Part shown: positions 25,536-35,090 of the stretch, in pieces | How the letters are laid out: each line of letters opens with the position of its first letter | Numbering within the stretch: position 1 is the stretch's first letter | NCBI GenBank assembly: GCA_013215815.1 | Contig: JABSQP010000015.1 | Span: 1 to 55,418 of the forward strand | Length of the DNA stretch: 55,418 bases | Direction: 5' to 3' | From: Alphaproteobacteria bacterium | Lineage (GTDB): Bacteria; Pseudomonadota; Alphaproteobacteria; Micavibrionales; Micavibrionaceae | The notes under the pieces: model-generated | What the model was told of the DNA's origin: nothing | Databases searched by the model: none | Seen by the model: the letters and a program-made list of their open reading frames with translations, nothing else | Program-made: the position numbers and the translations under genes

Positions 25536-26513
25536 ATGACAGAGCAAGACACCTTCACAAAAGTAGATCGAGACGCTTTTACACATGAGCATTTACTCGG
25601 CATTGAAACATTATCCGCAGAAGAAATTAACATCATCCTTGATCTGGCCGATTACTACGCTGATCGTCTAGATGATCGCGCTTTCAAGCCAAATATTCTG
25701 CAAGATCAAATCGTACTTACGCTCTTCTTTGAAGACTCAACACGCACACGCACATCTTTTGAAATGGCAGCGAAGCGCCTTGGGGCTGATGTTGTAAACA
25801 TTGATCTTCGGACAAGCTCTCTGAGCAAAGGTGAGAGCTTAACAGATACGATCCATACGCTTCATTCAATGCTACGCCCAGACGCCATCGTTGTTCGTCA
25901 CAGCGAGTATGGAGCACCAAGCTTTATTTCAAGCCTCGTCAATTGCCCTGTTATTAATGCAGGCGACAGTTGGCACGAACACCCAACGCAGGCACTCCTT
26001 GATGCCCTCACTATGCGCCGCCAATTCGGTGATATAGAAGGGAAAAAAGTAGCGATCTGTGGCGATATTTCACACTCACGCGTTGCCGCATCAAACATGA
26101 TCTTACTGTCAAAACTGGGCGCCGAAGTGCATATCGTCGCACCACCTGTTTTAATGCCAGAGAAACTTCCAGAAGGATGCGCTACTGAACAAATTAAAAA
26201 GTTCGACAATATTGAAGCTGGAATAAAAGACTGCGATGTAGTCATGATGCTGCGCAACCAAATGGAGCGTATGCAAGCTGGCCTCATCAAATCTGAAAGA
26301 GAATTCTTTGAAGAATATGGCCTCACAAAAGAGCGCCTCGCTCTAGCAAAAGACGATGCCATTGTTATGCACCCGGGCCCGATGAACCGCGGCGTTGAAA
26401 TTGCCGATGATGTCGCCGATGACCCAAAACATTCGATGATTTTAGAACAGGTTCGTAACGGCGTACCAACACGCATGGCGGTCATGGATATCCTAATGAA
26501 GGAGAACACCTAG
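25536..26513 (+). CDS. pyrB: Aspartate carbamoyltransferase catalytic subunit
   Basis: PyrB condenses aspartate and carbamoyl phosphate in pyrimidine synthesis. The 325-residue protein has the FEDSTRTRTSFE carbamoyl phosphate loop, the SSLSKGESLTDTI loop, NAGDSWHEHPTQALLDALTM and HPGPMNRGVE. All catalytic residues appear present. It is followed directly by plsY, dprA and topA, an arrangement known in alphaproteobacteria, except that pyrC, which usually lies between pyrB and plsY, is missing here. No pyrI regulatory subunit is near, as expected for this class. Confidence 0.97.
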   Translation: MTEQDTFTKVDRDAFTHEHLLGIETLSAEEINIILDLADYYADRLDDRAFKPNILQDQIVLTLFFEDSTRTRTSFEMAAKRLGADVVNIDLRTSSLSKGESLTDTIHTLHSMLRPDAIVVRHSEYGAPSFISSLVNCPVINAGDSWHEHPTQALLDALTMRRQFGDIEGKKVAICGDISHSRVAASNMILLSKLGAEVHIVAPPVLMPEKLPEGCATEQIKKFDNIEAGIKDCDVVMMLRNQMERMQAGLIKSEREFFEEYGLTKERLALAKDDAIVMHPGPMNRGVEIADDVADDPKHSMILEQVRNGVPTRMAVMDILMKENT

Positions 26514-27101
26514 GTGATTTACGGTGGGGCACTCTTATTTGGCTATCTATTAGGCTCAATCCCATTTGGCCTCGTGCTTTGCAAGATCTTCGGATATGGC
26601 GACATTCGTAAGATCGGGTCGGGTAATATCGGCGCCACAAATGTTTTAAGAACCGGAAACAAACTTCTCGCTTTTCTGACACTTGTTTTAGATAGCGGTA
26701 AAGGCGCAATAGCGGTTGTTATCGCATTAGTGTTTTTTAACGTTGACGCCACTATGTTTGCAGGATTAGGCGCCATTGTAGGTCACTGTTTCCCCGTATG
26801 GCTTAAATTTAAGGGAGGTAAAGGCGTTGCAACAACACTCGGCACTTTACTCGCGGCGGTTCCTGTCGCTGGAGTTATTGCCTGCCTCACATGGATCTGT
26901 TCTGCCTTAATTGCACGCATATCATCTCTGGCAGCCATCAGCGCAATGATTGTTGTTCCATTTGCCACGTATTGGTTTTACAGCACACAAGCAGCACTGA
27001 TTGTTCTGGGAATATCCGTCTTGGTCATTCTAAAGCATCACGAGAATATTCGCCGCATCTTGAAAGGCGAAGAGCCAAAAATCGGAAAGAAAAAGAAATA
27101 A
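26514..27101 (+). CDS. plsY: Acyl-phosphate glycerol-3-phosphate acyltransferase
   Basis: PlsY transfers the acyl group from acyl phosphate to glycerol 3-phosphate, the first step of membrane phospholipid synthesis. The 195-residue membrane protein has the three conserved motifs: GSIPFGL, GSGNIGATNVLRT and KFKGGKGVATTLG. It starts with GTG immediately after the pyrB stop codon and its stop overlaps the dprA start as TAATG, so it is coupled on both sides. The C terminus is basic (KIGKKKK). Confidence 0.95.
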   Translation: MIYGGALLFGYLLGSIPFGLVLCKIFGYGDIRKIGSGNIGATNVLRTGNKLLAFLTLVLDSGKGAIAVVIALVFFNVDATMFAGLGAIVGHCFPVWLKFKGGKGVATTLGTLLAAVPVAGVIACLTWICSALIARISSLAAISAMIVVPFATYWFYSTQAALIVLGISVLVILKHHENIRRILKGEEPKIGKKKK

Positions 27102-28261
27102 TGAATCTCTTCAGTTCCCTTTCAACATTTCCTCAGCAAGATCTGAATGATGCGGAAAAGTTGAATTGGCTGCGCCTCATCCGTACAGACAACGTCGGCC
27201 CCATTACATTTTATAAGTTGATTGAGTGCTACGGCTCAGCATCACAAGCATTAGAAGCATTACCGGAATTATCGCGTAAAGGTGGTCGTAAGAAAGAACT
27301 GATTGCCCCTCCAATTTCGAAAATTGAGGCCGAACTTGATAGCTTACGAAAACTAGGTGGTGATATCGTATGCGCCGCCGACCCACTCTACCCGCTCGCA
27401 CTTGGCGCAACAGAAGATGCACCGCCTGTTCTGTCATATATAGGAGATATCAAATTAACACGCCCCCCTTGCCTCGCTATGGTTGGTGCCCGCAACGCAT
27501 CTCTCAACGGACGGAAATTTGCGCATAAATTGTCTGGTGAACTAGGACAAAGCGGACAGATTATCGTTTCTGGTCTCGCGCGCGGTATTGATACAGCGGC
27601 GCATGAAGGCGCGCTCAATACAGGCACTATTGCTGTTGTTGCTGGAGGGATCGACGTTGTTTACCCGCGTGACAACCAAAAACTTTACGAACAAATTTGC
27701 CATCAAGGCCTCGTACTGGCCGAGAGCCCGTTTGGCACACAGCCTGTCGCGCGTCATTTCCCTAAACGCAACCGTATTGTTTCAGGTATCTCTAGTGGTG
27801 TGCTCGTTGTCGAAGCAACGCTTCGTTCAGGCTCCCTTATCACGGCACGTATGGCAGGCGAACAAGGCCGCGATGTATCCGCTATTCCTGGTTATCCTGG
27901 TGATCCACGCGCCCATGGGCCAAACAAACTCATTCAAGATGGCGCCACCCTCGTCCAAAGTGCCGATGATATCCTCAGCGCCTTACAAAATTTTTCTGGC
28001 GGTAATAGCATGCAAGATAGTCACGCTGTTCAGACCGATTCCCCTTACGTTCCCGCCAATGACGAGCCATTAGAAAACACAGAAAACACCCAAGATATTA
28101 TTTTACAGAATCTATCTCAATTGCCTGTAAGTATTGACGAACTCGTCAATGCATGTCATTTGACTATTCCTGAAGTGCAAATGTGCGTGCTGGAACTTGA
28201 ACTGGCAGGCCGCCTTCAAAGGCTTCCGGGCAACCGTGTTGCCTTACTGGATAAGGAATAA
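27101..28261 (+). CDS. dprA: DNA processing protein DprA (Smf)
   Basis: DprA loads RecA on incoming single-stranded DNA in natural transformation and also acts in recombination. The 386-residue sequence has an N-terminal SAM-like region (LNWLRLIRTDNVGPITFYKLI), a Rossmann domain with MVGARNASLNGRKFA, IVSGLARGIDTAAHEGAL, PKRNRIVSGIS and SGSLITA motifs, and a C-terminal winged-helix region with residues 330-386. The ATG at 27101 overlaps the plsY stop; the frame is open further upstream, but that part lies inside plsY and does not look like DprA. A dprA with a nearby pilus-like locus raises the possibility of DNA uptake, but dprA is widespread, so the link is weak. Confidence 0.95.
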   Translation: MNLFSSLSTFPQQDLNDAEKLNWLRLIRTDNVGPITFYKLIECYGSASQALEALPELSRKGGRKKELIAPPISKIEAELDSLRKLGGDIVCAADPLYPLALGATEDAPPVLSYIGDIKLTRPPCLAMVGARNASLNGRKFAHKLSGELGQSGQIIVSGLARGIDTAAHEGALNTGTIAVVAGGIDVVYPRDNQKLYEQICHQGLVLAESPFGTQPVARHFPKRNRIVSGISSGVLVVEATLRSGSLITARMAGEQGRDVSAIPGYPGDPRAHGPNKLIQDGATLVQSADDILSALQNFSGGNSMQDSHAVQTDSPYVPANDEPLENTENTQDIILQNLSQLPVSIDELVNACHLTIPEVQMCVLELELAGRLQRLPGNRVALLDKE

Positions 28262-28263
28262 GA

Positions 28264-30807
28264 ATGAGCGCACAAAACGTTGTTATCGTAGAGTCCCCTG
28301 CTAAGGCGAAGACTATTAATAAGTATCTGGGTGGTGATTACGCCGTGATCGCTTCATACGGGCATGTGCGTGATTTGGTTAACAAAGATGGCTCCGTTAA
28401 ACCGGACGAAGATTTCGCAATGACGTGGGAGCTCGGTGATCGAGCAAAGAAAAACGTCAGCGACATTAAAAAGTTGGTGAAAGCTGCCAACACTGTTTAC
28501 CTCGCGACTGACCCCGACCGTGAGGGAGAAGCAATTTCATGGCATATCAACGAAATCTTAGAAGAAGGAAAACTTCTTAAAGATAAAGAAATTTACCGCG
28601 TTGCCTTTAACGAAATTACAAAAAATGCCGTACAAGCAGCATTTGACGACGCGCGTGCCCTTGATCAGGATTTGATTGATGCTTACATGGCACGCCGTGC
28701 GCTTGATTACCTTGTGGGCTTTAACATCTCCCCTATTCTCTGGCGTAAACTACCAGGATCACGATCGGCTGGCCGTGTGCAGTCTGTGGCCTTGCGTCTG
28801 ATTTCAGAACGTGAAGCTGAAATCGAAGCATTTAATCCGCAAGAATACTGGTCTTTGGAAGCACTGCTTCATAATAAAGATGGCGCCCCATTTACTGCGC
28901 GGCTGACAACATTATCGGGCAATAAACTCGGCAAGCTTGATATTGGATCAGAAGCAGATTCAAATAAAGCTGCAGGACGTATCCGCGCGAAAGACTTACG
29001 CGTTGTCAAGCTGACTAAAAAGCAGGCACGCCGTAACCCTTACCCACCGTTCATTACATCGTCGATGCAAATGGAAGCATCACGTAAGCTCGGCATGAGC
29101 GCATCACAAACAATGCGTACAGCCCAGCGCCTATATGAAGAAGGTCTCATCACATATATGAGAACAGATGGCACAACGCTCTCTGAAGATGCTGTGTCTC
29201 AAGCGCGCGATCTCATTAAAAAGGATTACGGTGATAAGTACCTCCCAGATGCACCGCGCCTTTATAAATCAAAAGCAAAGAATGCACAGGAAGCGCACGA
29301 AGCGATCCGCCCTACAGATTTGAGCAAGACACCAAACTCTCTCAGCTTGGAAAGTGATCAACAACGTCTTTACGATCTGATTTGGAAACGCACAATGGCA
29401 TCGCAAATGGAAAATGCGATCATGGATCAAGTAGCCGCTGATATTTCCGACGGGACAGATGATGTTGTATTACGTGCAAACGGCTCTGTCATTGCGTTTG
29501 ACGGCTTCCTTACTTTGTATCATGAAGAAACTGATGAAGATAACGAAAATGAAAACGAGAAGGATCGTATTCTTCCGGCGCTTGCGGAAGGTGACAATAC
29601 GAAACTAATCGATGTGCGTGAGAATCAGCATTTCACACAGCCACCACCACGCTACTCTGAAGCCTCCCTTGTTAAGAAGATGGAAGAGCTTGGTATTGGT
29701 CGCCCATCGACGTACGCATCTATTTTGCAAGTTCTTCGTGATCGTAACTACGTGACAATGGAAAAACGCCGCTTTGTTCCTGAAGATCGCGGCCGCCTTG
29801 TGACAAGTTTCTTGATGAAGTTCTTCACGAAATATATGGATTACGACTTCACAGCGAATTTGGAAGAAGAACTTGATGCAATTGCCGCAGGACATGTGTC
29901 TTGGAAAGAAGCATTGCGTCAATTCTGGATTGATTTCTCTAAAAAAGTAGAAGAAACCAAGCCACTGACGATCACAGAAGTTATTGACCACCTTAACGAA
30001 GAGCTTGGACATCACTTCTTCCCGCCAAAAGAGGATGGCAGCGATGCACGCCTCTGCCCAGCGTGTAATAAAGGACAGCTTTCGTTAAAGCTTGGTAAGT
30101 TTGGCGCCTTTATTGGTTGTTCGGATTACCCTGAATGTAAATTCACACGCCCGCTTATGAATGATGATAGCGAAGGCGCAGATCTCGCGAACGAACCAAA
30201 AGAATTGGGTCCGCACCCAGAAAACGGCCGCTCTGTTTCTCTACGCCGTGGTCCTTATGGTCCATACGTACAGATTGATCCGCCGCCGGAAACAAAAGAA
30301 GAAGCGGCAGCTTATGAAGAAAAACTTGCGGCCTATGAAGAGCGCTATGCCAAACGCGTGGAAAAAGCCAAAGAAAAAGGTAAAGACATTCCAGCGCATA
30401 AGCCGCCTAAACGTCCTGTGAAGCGTCCAAAACGCCAAGGTGTACCAAAAGAAGTCGCTATTGATGATGTGACATTGGAAATTGCGGTGGGCTTACTCTC
30501 TCTACCGCGTGACATTGGTTTGCATCCAGAAACAGGAAAGATTATTCGCGCCGGTATTGGCCGCTTTGGACCATTTGTTGTTCATGATGGTAAGTTCGCA
30601 TCGATCCCAAAAGATGAAGATGTGATGACGATTGGCATGAATCGAGCAGTCGATCTAATTGCTCAAAAATTAGAGCGTGACGCAGCGAAAGAAGCTGCGA
30701 AAGCCGCGAAGGCCGCTGCGAAGAAGACGACAAAAAAAGCTAGGAAGAAAAAAGCCACAAAGAAAACGGCTAAAAAATCGGCAAAGAAAAGCGCAAAGAA
30801 GTCCTAA
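28264..30807 (+). CDS. topA: DNA topoisomerase I with Lys/Ala-rich tail
   Basis: TopA relaxes negative supercoils. The 847-residue protein begins with the TOPRIM domain (VVIVESPAKAKTIN, LATDPDREGEAISWH); the catalytic Tyr298 lies in ITYMRTDGT. A single four-cysteine zinc module (CPACNKGQ, then GCSDYPEC) follows the core, then a repeated topo C-terminal region with GPYGPYVQ and GRFGPFVV blocks. The last 45 residues are almost only Lys, Ala, Thr and Ser, like a eukaryotic histone H1 tail, and should bind DNA nonspecifically. This type of tail is common in high-GC bacteria and alphaproteobacteria. The start lies 2 bases after the dprA stop. Confidence 0.97.
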   Translation: MSAQNVVIVESPAKAKTINKYLGGDYAVIASYGHVRDLVNKDGSVKPDEDFAMTWELGDRAKKNVSDIKKLVKAANTVYLATDPDREGEAISWHINEILEEGKLLKDKEIYRVAFNEITKNAVQAAFDDARALDQDLIDAYMARRALDYLVGFNISPILWRKLPGSRSAGRVQSVALRLISEREAEIEAFNPQEYWSLEALLHNKDGAPFTARLTTLSGNKLGKLDIGSEADSNKAAGRIRAKDLRVVKLTKKQARRNPYPPFITSSMQMEASRKLGMSASQTMRTAQRLYEEGLITYMRTDGTTLSEDAVSQARDLIKKDYGDKYLPDAPRLYKSKAKNAQEAHEAIRPTDLSKTPNSLSLESDQQRLYDLIWKRTMASQMENAIMDQVAADISDGTDDVVLRANGSVIAFDGFLTLYHEETDEDNENENEKDRILPALAEGDNTKLIDVRENQHFTQPPPRYSEASLVKKMEELGIGRPSTYASILQVLRDRNYVTMEKRRFVPEDRGRLVTSFLMKFFTKYMDYDFTANLEEELDAIAAGHVSWKEALRQFWIDFSKKVEETKPLTITEVIDHLNEELGHHFFPPKEDGSDARLCPACNKGQLSLKLGKFGAFIGCSDYPECKFTRPLMNDDSEGADLANEPKELGPHPENGRSVSLRRGPYGPYVQIDPPPETKEEAAAYEEKLAAYEERYAKRVEKAKEKGKDIPAHKPPKRPVKRPKRQGVPKEVAIDDVTLEIAVGLLSLPRDIGLHPETGKIIRAGIGRFGPFVVHDGKFASIPKDEDVMTIGMNRAVDLIAQKLERDAAKEAAKAAKAAAKKTTKKARKKKATKKTAKKSAKKSAKKS

Positions 30808-30886
30808 GCTCTAAAGTAACTTAATTTTCTCCGTTAACACTTTATTAATAAATGAAGCGTATAAACGCTATGGAAAAGAGAGTTTA

Positions 30887-31291
30887 ATGTCCGATCCTGA
30901 TTTATACAGCGCCGATCCTTGGATTAGAGAAGCAGCGCGTGCTAGACAAGCAGGGTAACAGCAACAAACAGTTAGACCTCCTCCTGCTCAAAAAAAACAG
31001 CCAACAAAAATTTATGGCTTTAGTATAATGGAAGAATACAACAAGGCTGGCGAAGAACAAATCAGAAAGGCTGAAAACAACTATAAAGATGAACCTGATC
31101 CAGAAATAAGGGAAGTAAAAAGAGCTGCAAGCGGCATTGGCTCCCTTATAGGCTTGGGTTTACTTGCAGTTACCGCATTACTAGACTCATGTGACAATGA
31201 TGAAATAAGAAGTCAGTCACCAGAAATTAGAAGTAACGTTGTTTTAACTAACAGCACTTTAAAGAACATTAACCACTATACACCATCATGA
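30887..31291 (+). pseudogene. Small gene interrupted by an in-frame TAA
   Basis: A reading frame starts at 30887 (MSDPDLYSADPWIREAARAR, with GAGAG just upstream) and meets TAA at 30956-30958 after 23 codons. The same frame then continues without another stop to 31291: QQQTVRPPPAQKKQPTKIYG and then a 87-codon part starting MEEYNKAGEEQ. The continuous frame across the stop, and the Gln codons on both sides, suggest a recent change of a Gln codon (CAA) to TAA. The second part has a hydrophobic segment (GIGSLIGLGLLAVTALLDSC) like a lipobox or membrane anchor. No family was recognised. It may be a pseudogene or two short peptides; a sequencing error is possible. Confidence 0.5.
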
Positions 31292-31293
31292 CT

Positions 31294-32559
31294 TTAAAGC
31301 TGAATATCGCTTAAATCGATCTCATCAAAATCCTTATCCCAATACCATGCATAGCGATATAAACGAGCGTTATGCTTTTCCTGCATCTCTTTACTGTAAA
31401 GGATGTGTCGTTTTGCACATTTCTTTGCGGCTTCCTCTTGCTCTTCAAGGAAATTGGCAAAGATACCAACACTCATAAGATAATCAGATTCAGAATAATG
31501 AGGAAAATGCTGCGAATCTTTATCTTTAATCGTCGGGCCCAACGAAGAATAAACAATGACCTCACCACCATCATCTTCGATTTGCTGACGAACTTCTAAT
31601 CCCCGCTCCATTGCTGGCTTAATGTGATCCATCGTAAAGAAATGATCCAACCAGATGTGATATTTGTAGGGCTTACCAAAAGACCATTGATCGCTTTTTT
31701 CTTTACGCAATGCTCTAAAGTCAGAAACCTTACGATACCCCTCTTCGGGCGGTTTCCAATCGCGATTTTCTTCATAAACCATTTTCCCGCGTGACATTTT
31801 GTTATGGCGTGATCCCCAATGCGCATACCAAATATCAATATTGTCATCTTTATTCGGGTCATTAATATAATCCCAAGCCTTTTCGACATAATGATCAACA
31901 TTCGGGATATCTTCAGACTTGATGTAGCTATAAATTGGCTTGCGAATGCATTTTACCTTTGCCGCCAAGATAACACCGTGCTCTCCAATACCGCAAAGAA
32001 CCTTCTTTGCGTCGGGTGCGTGTGCCGGAAGATTACGCACAACACGTCCATCTTTATACATGAGGTCTAAGCTAACAACATTATCGACAAGAGCGCCATA
32101 TCGGCAAACCTCTACCCCGTAACCGCCCACAGAGAGCACACCACCTAAGCTGACAGAACGGTGATCTGGGGATGTCGCAACCATATATCCATACGGCTCA
32201 AGGAAATGATCAATTTCAAGCAATGTCGCTCCAGCAGAGGCATAAACTGTTTTACTCTCCGCATCAAAAACAATATCAATCACTTCGGGCGTAAATATCG
32301 TCGCATCTTTTACAATGCTTTGTCCCATATTAGAATGACCTGTACCTCTTGGGTGCAAGGGTTCTTGACGTTTTATTATTGCCTGCGCTTCAGCATTATC
32401 GTCGGTAAAGCCCTTGATTGGTTTTCTAATCAACCCACCAAAGTCAGACATGTAAAGATATGCTTTGTTTTAACTCGCATGCGCCAGTGACGATATGCCA
32501 GTTGCCAGCAAACCTATAGTGCCGCCAAATACTTTTAAGAAATGCCGTCTGGTAATCAT
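31294..32559 (-). pseudogene. FAD-linked oxidase paralogue 1 (GULO/ALO-like), Tat signal cut off by in-frame stop
   Basis: The frame starts at 32559 with GGAG upstream and reads a Tat leader (MITRRHFLKVFGGTIGLLA) that ends in SLAHAS, then TAA at 32470-32472. The same frame then resumes as NKAYLYMSDFGGLIRKPIKGF and runs to 31294 as a complete 385-residue enzyme body. The body has the FAD_binding_4 motif GTGHSNMGQS, an ISPDHRSVSLGGVLSVGGYG-like block (here ATSPDHRSVS) and the C-terminal ALO-type domain with HWGSRHNKMSR. It is closely related to the next two genes. If translated from the MSDFGG codon it would be a cytoplasmic enzyme without the Tat signal. Oxidation of an aldonolactone or a similar sugar-derived alcohol is the family theme; the substrate is unknown. 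Confidence 0.65.
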
Positions 32560-32591
32560 AATGTGCTCCCTATCTTCGACGTCCAATTTTA

Positions 32592-33845
32592 TCAGAGATT
32601 AAGGTCAAGATCTTTGAAATTCTCATCCCACTCCCAGCCATAACGATAAGCTCCAGCGGCAAAGCGCTCCTTCATCTCTTTACTGTATAGCATTTGACTG
32701 CGTGCACATTTTTTAGCCGCCTCAAGATCTTCTTCTAAGAAATTAGTAAAAATACCGACACTAACAACATAGCCCGCATCATCTGTGTAGTGAGGGAAGT
32801 GTGTATCTGTGTTATTGGACTTCGTTAAAGAAGAGTAGATAATAGCAGCGCCGCCATCACGACGCGCCTCTTCTACAATTTTTAAACCTTTTTCTAAACC
32901 TACTTTTAAATCATCTATCTTGAAGAAATGGTCAGACCAAACGAAATATTTATATGGTTTTCTGAACGTCCAATCATCACTAATACGCTTCTTGTTAGCT
33001 CTGTAATCCTTAAAAACTTTATACCCCTCTTTTAACGGAGCATCCTTATTTTCTTCATGAATTGTGTAGCCATGCGTCATCAATTGATTACCATTATCAG
33101 ACCAATGCGCATAAAAAACATCAAACATACCATCCTTGTCATCTGCTTCTATATAAGCACGACAGGAGGCAACAAAGTGATCCGCATCCTTTATTGGCTC
33201 TAACTTTAAATGATTATAAAGCGGCTTCCTCAGGCAGTTAATCTGCGCTGCCAGAATAATATCGTGCTGCCCAACACCACCTAGAACTTGCCTTACATCA
33301 GCATGATCCGCAGGAACAGCGCGCGAGATCGTTCCATCTTTACGTAGCAGGTCAACACTTACAACGTGCTCAACTAGGGGGCCATATTTGCAAACCTCTA
33401 CACCAAATCCCCCAACAGAGAGAACGCCACCAAGACTTACAGCACGGTGATCAGGAGAAGTGGGCACCATATAACCAAACTGTTCGAGGTAATCGTCAAT
33501 TTCCAACAATGTCGATCCTGCAGAAGCATAAACAGTTTTCTTTTCAGCATTGAAGACCATATCAATCGGTTCTGGCGTGAATATCATCGCATTTTCACGA
33601 ATGCTTTGCCCTACGACAGAATGGCCTGTACCTCGTGGATGAATAAGACCGTTATTTGAAATAATTTGAACAGCTTCTTCTGTGCTATCAGTAAACCCTT
33701 TAATTGGTTTTTGGATCATGCCGCCGAAATCCGACATCATCGTACGCGCTCTTTGTGCTGCTGCATGCAAGGCAGATGGTATCCCTGCTGAAACAAAAGC
33801 AATAGCACCGCCAAAAACTTTTAAGAAGTGTCGTCTTGAAATCAT
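32592..33845 (-). CDS. Tat-exported FAD-linked oxidase (GULO/ALO-like), intact paralogue
   Basis: A 417-residue flavoprotein with a twin-arginine leader (MISRRHFLKVFGG, RR at residues 4-5) and cleavage near LHAAA. The FAD-binding domain has HPRGTGHSVVGQS and the PTSPDHRAVSLGGVLSVGGFG block, and the C-terminal half shows the cap domain of aldonolactone oxidases with the HWSDNGNQ segment. The gene is the only one of the triplet with an intact reading frame. Its start overlaps the stop of paralogue 3 as ATGA, and it is followed 32 bases later by paralogue 1. Without the R-x-x-FCH covalent motif seen, the FAD is probably bound noncovalently, but I cannot verify this. The operon starts with a UDP-glucuronate epimerase-like gene. 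Confidence 0.8.
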   Translation of the reverse strand: MISRRHFLKVFGGAIAFVSAGIPSALHAAAQRARTMMSDFGGMIQKPIKGFTDSTEEAVQIISNNGLIHPRGTGHSVVGQSIRENAMIFTPEPIDMVFNAEKKTVYASAGSTLLEIDDYLEQFGYMVPTSPDHRAVSLGGVLSVGGFGVEVCKYGPLVEHVVSVDLLRKDGTISRAVPADHADVRQVLGGVGQHDIILAAQINCLRKPLYNHLKLEPIKDADHFVASCRAYIEADDKDGMFDVFYAHWSDNGNQLMTHGYTIHEENKDAPLKEGYKVFKDYRANKKRISDDWTFRKPYKYFVWSDHFFKIDDLKVGLEKGLKIVEEARRDGGAAIIYSSLTKSNNTDTHFPHYTDDAGYVVSVGIFTNFLEEDLEAAKKCARSQMLYSKEMKERFAAGAYRYGWEWDENFKDLDLNL

Positions 33846-35087
33846 TGTTTTACCTCGTCATTTTCCCAGTACCAGCCAGACAAATATGGAACAGCCTCTC
33901 TTTCAAGTTGAGACACTTTACTATACTCAATTTGCATCTTCGAAAAAGCGTCCATTTCATCAGCATGCTCTTCTAAAAAGTTAGCATATAGCCCAACAGA
34001 AAACATATAATCTCCTTTGAAGTCTACTTGTCCGGGCTTAAAGGCGCGTGCCTTCACAATAAGACAATACAAAGGAGCATCGCCTCCTATCCTTTCCGCC
34101 TCAGCCTTCAATTCAAGAGCATGGTCAATCTGTTTCTCAAGATATTCCAAGTAAACAGAATGATCTGACCAAATATGATACTTATATGGTTTACCAAAAA
34201 ACCAACGGTCCGTTTCTTCTTTACGAAACTGCCTAAAATCATCTTTTATTATAGCATCATTTTGAACGAATGGATTAACGATCGTATCGTCATAAATGTG
34301 TTGGCCGCGAAAAACCCAACTACCATGAGCATTCCAATCACCATACCAAACATCAAGTTTGTCTAAACGTTCTTTATCTCGATAATGATTTTCTTCAATA
34401 AATTTGGCCGCCATATCAACATACTCTCGAGTTGTTTGAAATGGTGTTTTATGAACTAATGTTTTCTGAGGCTTCCTAACAGTCCTCATCTTGGCAGATA
34501 AAATAATGTCATGCTTACCAATACCGCCTAATACACGCCCTGCCCTGCTCTTCGACGTAGAAACATTTTTATAAATATTACCATCGTGATCCATCAGATC
34601 CAAAGATCGTGCATGCGAAGCCAGTGATCCAAAAACGCATGAACCAACATCAAAAGCCGCCCACGGAAAGTACGCCGCCCAAACTCAAGCTCCTATGATC
34701 TGGAGACACAGGTAATGTTAAGCCTTTCGGTAAAAGAAAGTTATCAATCTCAAGTAACGTCGTGCCTGCTGATGCGACAACTAAATTGCCTTCCATTCGA
34801 ATATCCTGGGGTTCGGGAGAAAAAACATATGCACCTTCGCGCATACTTTGTCCCATATTAGAATGCCCCATACCGCGCGGATGGATTATATCACCTTTTT
34901 TGATAGCCTCTTGTGCCACGTTAACCTGATCAACAATTCCAGCAACACGCTTAACAATCAAACCTCCAAAATCTGTCATTGTAATCATGGATCGTGCATA
35001 AGCAGTTTGAACAAATGATGGGATGCCGACAGAAACAAAAGCAGTCGTACCTCCAAGAATTTTTAAAAATTTACGTCGAGAGATCAT
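33842..35087 (-). pseudogene. FAD-linked oxidase paralogue 3, single-base frameshift
   Basis: The 5' part (35087-34650) encodes a Tat leader (MISRRKFLKILGG) and the FAD domain up to LSLGGVLSVGGF, where it meets TGA. The run TTTT at 34652-34655 has one T too many: with three T the frame continues as DVGSCVFGSLASHAR and then LDLMDHDGNIYKNVS, lining up with paralogue 2 (GVEVCKYGPLVEHVVSVDLLRKDGTI). The 3' part then runs to 33842. So a single-base insertion in a short homopolymer breaks an otherwise whole gene. It starts three bases from the epimerase stop. This is either a pseudogene, a sequencing error, or a homopolymer-slip switch. The sequence divergence from paralogue 2 is considerable, so the duplication is not new. 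Confidence 0.7.
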
Positions 35088-35090
35088 ATT

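Noticed and set aside
30675-30807. Lys/Ala codon repeats at the end of topA as a DNA repeat element
   Set aside because: The repetition is due to the amino-acid content of the protein tail; codons vary (AAA/AAG, GCA/GCG) and no exact repeat unit stands out.
30887-34655. Recoded stop codons (for example read-through of TAA) in the oxidase block
   Set aside because: TAA ends many intact genes here, including sdhD, rnr and plsY-type genes, so it is a normal stop. The third lesion is a frameshift, which recoding would not explain.
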